Origin: Welwitschia mirabilis
Lineage: Eukaryota > Gnetophyta > Gnetopsida > Welwitschiales
Length of the DNA stretch: 38,646 nucleotides
Assembly (NCBI GenBank): GCA_051453625.1
Contig: JBOZIK010000001.1
Coordinates: forward strand, 170,100,910-170,139,555
Direction: 5' to 3'
Under the pieces are notes generated by a model. The model was not told the DNA's origin. It worked only from the letters and a program-made list of their open reading frames with translations, and ran no database searches. Below, in pieces: positions 32,701 through 38,646 of this stretch; within the stretch, counting starts at the first letter, position 1, and every line of letters starts with the position of its first letter. Made by a program: the position numbers and the translations under genes.

Positions 32701-35055
32701 AAGTTCTTCTTTCATTGTCTGAATTCTTTCTTAGCTGATTCCTTGGTGGACATTAATCTATTACTTAAACATATTTAACTTGACTTATGTTTCACTTTAT
32801 AAATTAACCATGGCTAGTAATTTCTACTTGGATATTTAAAAGTGATAATATTAAATTCACCCAATGATAAGACATTCACATGTCTATAAACTTCATTTTA
32901 AAGGAAGATGTCTTATTTTTTGTATTTTCTCTCAATGGTACAAGTCTTTAGTTATTTAGAGATGTTCTTTCTTATTTTTCATCTCATTTCTTTACTTTGT
33001 CTTTGCGAATGCATGGTCATGGGAGATTTATTTTAATAAAAAAAGGGAAAAAAAGAAAAAGCAAGAATAACAACCATGTTCTATTATTTCTATGCTAAAT
33101 ACATGGTCCCCATGATGTCCTACTACACTAAGATAAATTTTTCTGAAAGAGACCTTCAATAATATTGGTAGCTATGTGAACTCCACTTGGGAGTTAATTG
33201 GCCATGCTTAATGGGTTCTTAGTTCTTTGAATGTGGTTGTACTCCTCTCATCATGGATTAAAAATAAATACTTTGAATTTATAAAATCAATGATGTTTCT
33301 AGTGTTATCAGAGGCATTACTTATTTCCTAGCCTCCTAGTGAATTTAGTAATCTTACATGATCATATTACTTTTTAGGATTATGATGTGTTTTAGGGCAT
33401 AAGCAAGTGAGTCCATTTTTGTGTAGCTTTCGATCTCATCATTCATTGATTAAAAACATTAGTTACTTGGGATTACCTAATCAAGTTGTAGTTTATCAAT
33501 TTTTACCATTATGTCATGCATAATTAGTAGATTGTTTTATGATTTCTTCTTAAGGGGATTTGCTAGGTTAGAATTTAAGATAGGTACACAATATTCTTCA
33601 TGTTTCTAGTTGTTCATTTTTATTTTTTTCCTTCATGTGTTTTATATGATATTTCAAAGTCATTTCCATAATTTTTCATTATAAATACTAAGTAATTAAT
33701 CACTTAGTAGTTTTCTTTTTTACTCATAATTTTTTCTTTATAGGAGTTAATTTTACTTTAGTAAATTATGTTCCTTTATTTATCATAATAATTTGTTTCT
33801 TTATATCCTTTTTGTATCTTACTAATTTTAGTTATTTAATCTTCTTTTTAAATGTCAATAAATCCACTTAATATTTCTTAATGATTATGAGTTTAGAGAA
33901 CATTTTAGAATATTTATTAATAATGCATTATTAATACCTTATTTTGACATCTCTTTCTCTTTTCTTAAGTTCTTCCCAAATTCACCTCCTTCATCATGTC
34001 TTGTTCATCTTGATTCTTAGATTTTACTCATATCTCAGACTTTATGATAAACTTTAAGAGGCCTCATTGTTACTGCCTTAGTCTAATTTATTCTTCCAAT
34101 TCTTCAATTTATTCAATCTCTTTTTGAAACGTCTGTCATCTGCATTATTATCTAGTTGATAGGTAGGATGACACATAGATATTTTCTAAGAATTAAAATT
34201 TTTTATTTTTCATATTTTCTTGACTATTTCTAACCCTTCTTTTGTGCAAAGAATACTACTTCAAGGCCTACCTATTTTGCTTATTTGTACTTAACATGTG
34301 TTTTCATCTTTTCCTTTTTATGTTAATGTAATATGAGATGTCTAGATTCACTGTGGAATAGGGGGTGCAAGACATACTTTTAAGATAATTTTAAAATACT
34401 TATGTACTAGTCCAATTATAATTTCCTATTATTTAAGTGATATGCATTATGAATATTGTTTAGTAGGTCATGTACTTAATAGAAAAATAGTTGCAGGTTT
34501 TTCTTATGGAAGCATCTAAGAAATTTAGGAGACCATCAATCAGGGAAATAATGTTATCATTTTTTATATATTTTCTCTTAAGGATTATACTTAAAAATTC
34601 AATGTTTGATTTATGAATATCATTTTTGAGTTATTACATTTTTTTGATTATACATGCACATCATTTATTTAAGTTATTATGGTTATATATTATGATGGTT
34701 CTTTTTGTTATAACATTTAATCTCTATTTCTTTAATGCTTTAACTATTTTAAGTAGTGAGATAATGCACTCATGAGTGTTGTAATCTTATTTTCTGATGA
34801 GCATAAATTATCAAAATTTGATTTTATAATCTAATCTTCAAAAGCTTGTTATCTCCATAATTATTGGGATAATATACTAGATGACAGCATGATCATATTA
34901 TCTACCAAGGTAAAACATTTATTTTATTAGATTCTAAGATTTTATCTTGTATATTAAGATTTTTAAAGATAATTTACATTTACTAGTTAATGTTTATCTT
35001 GATGAATTTGGATCACAACCATAGTTGTTCATAGAATTTGTGAGAGACTGATAAG
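32701..35055 (+). other. 3' UTR of element I
   Basis: The first 550 bp match the H 3' UTR. The remainder has no match elsewhere in the window and no recognisable product. Motifs of the GTCATC/GATGAC type occur at 34134-34172 and 34879-34897. Confidence 0.6.
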
Positions 35056-35071
35056 ACCAAGTGGAGGACTA
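35056..35071 (+). promoter_or_regulatory. polypurine tract of element I
   Basis: 'accaagtggaggacta' ends one base before the 3' LTR start tgttgtaatgatg. Purine-rich core aagtggagga. Confidence 0.6.
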
Positions 35072-36333
35072 TGTTGTAATGATGAATTATATGTTTTTGA
35101 TGGGTTATTATGAGTACTTTTCCAAGACATTTGGATAGGTTTAAGTGTATTTCAATGATTATTAAGAGTCAAAGAGAAAATCATGTAAATGTGCAATCAC
35201 TAGTACATTTGAAGGCATTTTTTGATGATTTTTGATACTTTACATTTAAAGAGGAGTGAATGATCTATGAAGCTAATTTAACTTGATTAAAAGATTCATA
35301 AGTTTATCATTCTCTTAATCATCCAGATGATAGTATGAATAACACAATATGTACACTGATCAAAATGTTGATTAGACCAAAGATGAAAGCTAATATGGGA
35401 CCTTTCTTGATGTGTCATCATACTTGCCATTCTGTGGATGACAATCAAGATGATAACTATTTTTAGTTAATGCACAAAACTTTATCTAACTTCTTTAATA
35501 TGTCATGTGATTTTTACACATTGTTAAGGTTTATATTATGTCTATTAGGTTACCTATTTTTAGAGTTTTTCATTATAATAAGTACCTCCTTATTCTTGAC
35601 TCTGACGTTTATCTTCTTTGGCACCTAAAAATCTTATAATAGAAGAGTGAAAGGTAGGAGGTCCATCCATTATTGCAGAGAAGGGTCTTCCTTAGTGTCA
35701 AGCTATGTATTCTTTATTGAGTTGCTATTACTTTGTAAGAAGGATATTGGTTTAAAATTAATGAAACATTTCTTTTAGTTTTATTCTTGTGCATCTCCCT
35801 TATGGTTTATGTTGGTTATAATTTGATGAGAACTTCATGTTGATATAGATCATGAAGGACAACCTTTATTAAGATTAAGATCATTAGTTTAGATTTTGCA
35901 TTGCATTTTATTTTGCATTTCATAGTATAATACTTGCATGTTTTCTATATTCTATTCAACATTCCTAATAGCTTAGCTTGGTTAGAGTTAGTGATAGTTT
36001 TCTTAATTAATCTAAGGTATACAAAGCTAATCTTTATGATAAGAACATTTTATAATTGGATAGATATTTCATGTAGAGTAGTCTTTATCTGCATTGCATT
36101 AGTGTATTCACTTTACATTATTTTTTTATATTTTTTTTATCATTTAAATCTAAATGCAAAATACCAAAATTACTTCAATGAAATCAATTCTCTAACTTTG
36201 AGCCTAGTGCCTTCGATAGATTATGAAATTTAGGTATACTCTCATGTATATTAGAATGTGTATTTATGTAAATATTTGTGATTAATAGGATTTTATTAAT
36301 GATGTAAAGATTGCATAAATATGCACTGCAACA
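35072..36333 (+). repeat. 3' LTR of element I
   Basis: 1262 bp, TGTTGTAATG...GCAACA, keeping TG...CA ends. Collinear with the 5' LTR. Contains 'atcatccagatgatag' (35318-35333) and 'gtggatgacaatcaagatgat' (35434-35454). An open frame of 99 codons (35934-36233) parallels the one in the 5' LTR. Confidence 0.85.
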
Positions 36334-36338
36334 CTGTC
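36334..36338. repeat. right target-site duplication of element I (ctgtc)
   Basis: Directly follows the ...gcaaca end of the 3' LTR. One transition from the left copy. LTR c homology resumes without loss. Confidence 0.6.
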
Positions 36339-37849
36339 TCTCCTCCATTAGCTCATTCTTCTTCATCTTCACTCATTAATGTTTTCCTTTTTTCATTACC
36401 TCTGCATTTTTAATGACCTTCAATTTTTGCATACCTCTGACATCCTATATTTTTGATCTCTAGGACATCCAAGTAGACTAATGCACCTTCTTTCCCTTCT
36501 CAAGCATATTTTCCCTTTAAGAATTAACTATCTATAACCAATGCATCTGCCCTTTTGTTTTACTAATTTGTCTTATAGATTTTTCTCTTACCATTTTTTT
36601 CTTCTAAGTAATCTATTCCTCTGTGCTATGCTATGAAAACAATTCCTACTTTTCCATTTAAGTTTTTCTAATATCGATTATAGATTTTCAAATAATAATA
36701 CTCCATTCTTATCCATTAAATAAGCCCCTTACTACTTATTATTAGTATTTAAACTCTCTCTTTGTTTTATGTGTTTAATCATGTCCACCCTATTTTCCCC
36801 CTATCTCCTTCACTTATGTTCACTTTTTCTTCCTCCTTGTGTGACATGAATCAGTGTCAACTATAGAACACTGAAAAGGTTGCTTACCCCTTATTCTCCT
36901 CTAATACTGCAATGGCACATTACTCTCCTCTATTTCCTCCATTCAAACATCTAGCGGAGCACTACTAGTCAACATGCCTCTTCTCTTTCTCTACTAGATA
37001 GTTCTTCCCTTGTGCGATTTCATGACTTCACCTCTCTAGTATTATATATTCATATTTTTAGTTATACTTGTTAAGATGATCTGGTAAAGTCTAAGCTAAA
37101 GGTAAGAAATGCTAGTTATAGCTAGTAGTAAGTTACTAAATAAGCAGAGACTTCCATCTTCTTCATCATGCAGTATTGCTATTCCTATAATATAAAATAT
37201 GACTACAACCACTAAATCTCATATTAACTTAAAGATGATGTTATGAAAGAATATTTTCAATTTTAACTGTAGCTCAAGTAGTTGAGATAATGACATTAAG
37301 ATAGTAAATAAGAGGTTAAGTATTTGAGTCTAAGAAATGTGGGTATTTAAACTAGATGGATATAGTTCTTCTTAATTAACTATCAAATAGACCCATTTAG
37401 TAATAACAATTTTTATGTTAGATCTTATTATTAATAAATTAAGTGAAGTCATAGTACATGCTTAATTAAAGCAAATTTTTGGATATCACATATTTTATGT
37501 AGTCATGATATACTAATAAATCAATAGCATTGTACCCTCTTCTACATGTATGTATCTATGTATGTATATGTATATATGTATGTATAAAAGAAAAACTAAT
37601 TATTTTTCCATTAAAATGTTGACTTATCATAACAATCCTAATCTATATTTTAATACATTACGCATTTTTACTTATCAAAAAAAAATTAATTATTAATAAT
37701 CAATCAAAATAGATTCTTGGAATTTCACAACTAAAATACAACTAAACTAAACCATTAGACTTACATTGCATTATCAAAGCTACACTTTAAACATTATCAT
37801 CTTACTAATTAATCTTAATAATTCCATTGAATGTCAAAACTGAATGTCA
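36339..37849 (+). repeat. second part of LTR c, right end of chromovirus array
   Basis: Continues LTR c after element I and aligns with LTR b 19365-20879. It ends near ...gaatgtca at 37849. No primer site follows, as expected for a terminal 3' LTR. Confidence 0.75.
37545..37586. repeat. TATG/TA microsatellite in LTR c
   Basis: 'catgtatgtatctatgtatg' and further TATG/TATA units, at the same LTR position as the (TA)n run in LTR b. Confidence 0.85.
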
Positions 37850-38646
37850 TAATGCATTCTTACAAATGATCTTTGCTTCTTCGAAACATCTCCAGATATT
37901 GTAATATGATATATTAATGCTAAGGGCTTGAGATATTAAGTTAGAATAAGTTCATGCATAGGTAGTGCAGAAGAGTAATGATAAAATCCACTTCTATAAG
38001 AGTATTATTTAAAAAAAAAAGTAATTTAACTCACCTTGATGATGAAATCCAAGTGTGGAAATGATCATTATTAAGATTATCTTGATTTAATCCTATTTGA
38101 TGAATACACCACACAAATGGATGCGTATAACTCTAACTAATATTAATATTTAATGGTTCATTTACCTAGTTGTAATAATTCTAATCATATTAGGTTCATT
38201 TATAAAAACAATCCTAAAAGAGAAAACAAGCATATTAGAAAATCCTTATTTCAAGATTATAGTAATAAAAATCTAGATAAAGGAAATATTTTTTTCTTTT
38301 TCTTTCTTTCAATAATAGTAAAAAAAAATCATAATTTATAAAGTCATGTATTCATAATGTACTTAAAGAAACTAAGCCATACCTAGAGCTATACCAATTC
38401 TAAAAACATTATTTCATGTTTGTATGACAATCTTCATTGTGTAAAAAAAAAAAAAAAACAAAAATAAAAGAAGTATAGGTTAAAAATGATAATTAGGATA
38501 TAAATATTTATCCAAGACTAACATGGCTATATTATAGTGAAAAAAAGAAGTAATAAATCAAAGACTATCTATGTTACTTAAACTACTAAGTTGAAAACTC
38601 TTATAAGCATGCACATTCAAAGTAAGATAAAGGAAAAGGAGAAAAT
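37850..38646. other. unassigned flank right of the chromovirus array
   Basis: No retroelement motif recognised. A 62-codon open frame at 38153-38341 is Asn/Lys-rich, ends in a Phe run and has no known domain; it is best treated as chance. An A16 run lies at 38443-38458. Confidence 0.5.

Larger units (their letters stand above)
27666..36333 (+). mobile_element. Athila-like element I, nested in chromovirus LTR c, pol-deleted
   Basis: Both LTRs are present (27666-28918 and 35072-36333), with a tRNA-Asp-type primer site at 28922, a polypurine tract before 35072 and candidate 5-bp target duplications ctatc (27661-27665) and ctgtc (36334-36338). LTR b keeps the empty site 'ctatctcttctttattagctc' near 19360. 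Internal length is about 6.15 kb: 5' UTR, gag remnant, an unassigned AT-rich stretch, a short integrase C-terminal remnant (32536-32700) and a 2.4-kb 3' UTR. RT, RNase H and the integrase core are missing, so it could only have moved with enzymes from a relative, or it lost pol after insertion. LTR-LTR identity by eye is around 80-85 %, meaning an old insertion. Confidence 0.85.
13704..37849 (+). mobile_element. tandem chromovirus (Tekay/Del-like) array sharing the middle LTR, split by element I
   Basis: The order is truncated LTR a (13704-15120), internal 1 (15121-18068), gap, LTR b (18169-20879), internal 2 (20880 to about 25400) and LTR c (about 25400-27665 continued at 36339-37849). All parts are in the plus direction. 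Each internal region starts with an initiator-Met-type primer site and then reads gag and pol. LTR b follows internal 1 and precedes internal 2, so the two elements share it, the usual product of unequal recombination between LTRs. Internal 1 lacks integrase and chromodomain because of the gap. Assignment to Tekay/Del comes from the long LTR (about 3.6 kb in c if its start is near 25400) and the C-terminal chromodomain. Confidence 0.75.

Noticed and set aside
29103-35333. GTCATC/GATGAC motifs as a CRISPR-like array
   Set aside because: Irregular spacing, short units and location in retroelement LTRs and UTRs of a plant-type genome.
28584-36233. Similar hydrophobic open frames in both LTRs of element I (28584-28766 and 35934-36233)
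   Set aside because: They are the same LTR segment twice, so the resemblance is not independent evidence. No start context or known product; T-rich DNA reads as hydrophobic protein.
36184-36372. 62-codon minus-strand open frame
   Set aside because: Runs across the junction between element I and LTR c, so it cannot be an ancestral gene.

Overview
The window looks like pericentromere-type intergenic DNA from a seed plant, probably an angiosperm. It is very AT-rich and, by eye, poor in CG dinucleotides. It consists almost entirely of old, decayed LTR retrotransposons of the Ty3/gypsy superfamily. Two lineages can be recognised by protein motifs. One is Athila/Tat-like, with a gag C-terminus of the RPQG..P type, an FMDD-type reverse transcriptase and an integrase with a VNxQRLK tail. 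The other is a chromovirus of Tekay/Del type, with an initiator-Met primer site, a CCHC gag, an FIDD-type RT and a C-terminal chromodomain. I found no intact host gene, tRNA, rRNA, CRISPR array or functional transposon ORF. Every coding region listed is a pseudogene, and open frames of 60-146 codons are what this base composition gives by chance.

Layout. 1-3357 (minus): 5' LTR and gag of an Athila-like element (D) running off the left edge. 3358-4690: non-coding, probably the 3' end of element E. 4690-6265 (minus): RNase H end and integrase of Athila-like element E. 6283-7440 (minus): LTR with polypurine tract, probably the 3' LTR of element G, which seems to have inserted into the RNase H region of E. 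7441-8660: probable 3' UTR of G. 8660-10507 (minus): RT, RNase H and integrase of G. 10508-10607: assembly gap where orientation flips. 10608-13703 (plus): RT to integrase plus 3' UTR of Athila-like element H, cut off at about 13703. 13704-37849 (plus): a tandem chromovirus array, LTR(a, truncated)-internal 1-[gap]-LTR(b)-internal 2-LTR(c). LTR c is split by a nested Athila-like element I at 27666-36333, with two LTRs of about 1.25 kb, an Asp-type primer site, a gag remnant and almost no pol. 37850-38646: unassigned flank.

The history that can be read is: chromovirus insertion, unequal LTR recombination giving a shared middle LTR, insertion of element I into LTR c, then long decay. Many readable lesions are G-to-A or C-to-T changes: TGG to stop, Cys to Tyr, catalytic Asp to Asn, Glu to Lys. 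This fits deamination of methylated cytosine in silenced heterochromatin. Five 100-N gaps are present; three have near-identical sequence on both sides and look like unmerged contig overlaps.

I did not find a clearly new biological system. The items most worth a second look are a dispersed short inverted motif (GTCRTC ... GAYGAC) repeated through the Athila-like LTRs and UTRs, the unexplained middle of the pol-less element I, the shared-LTR chromovirus tandem, and the head-to-head RT junction at the 10.5 kb gap. Element boundaries are by-eye estimates unless terminal bases are stated.
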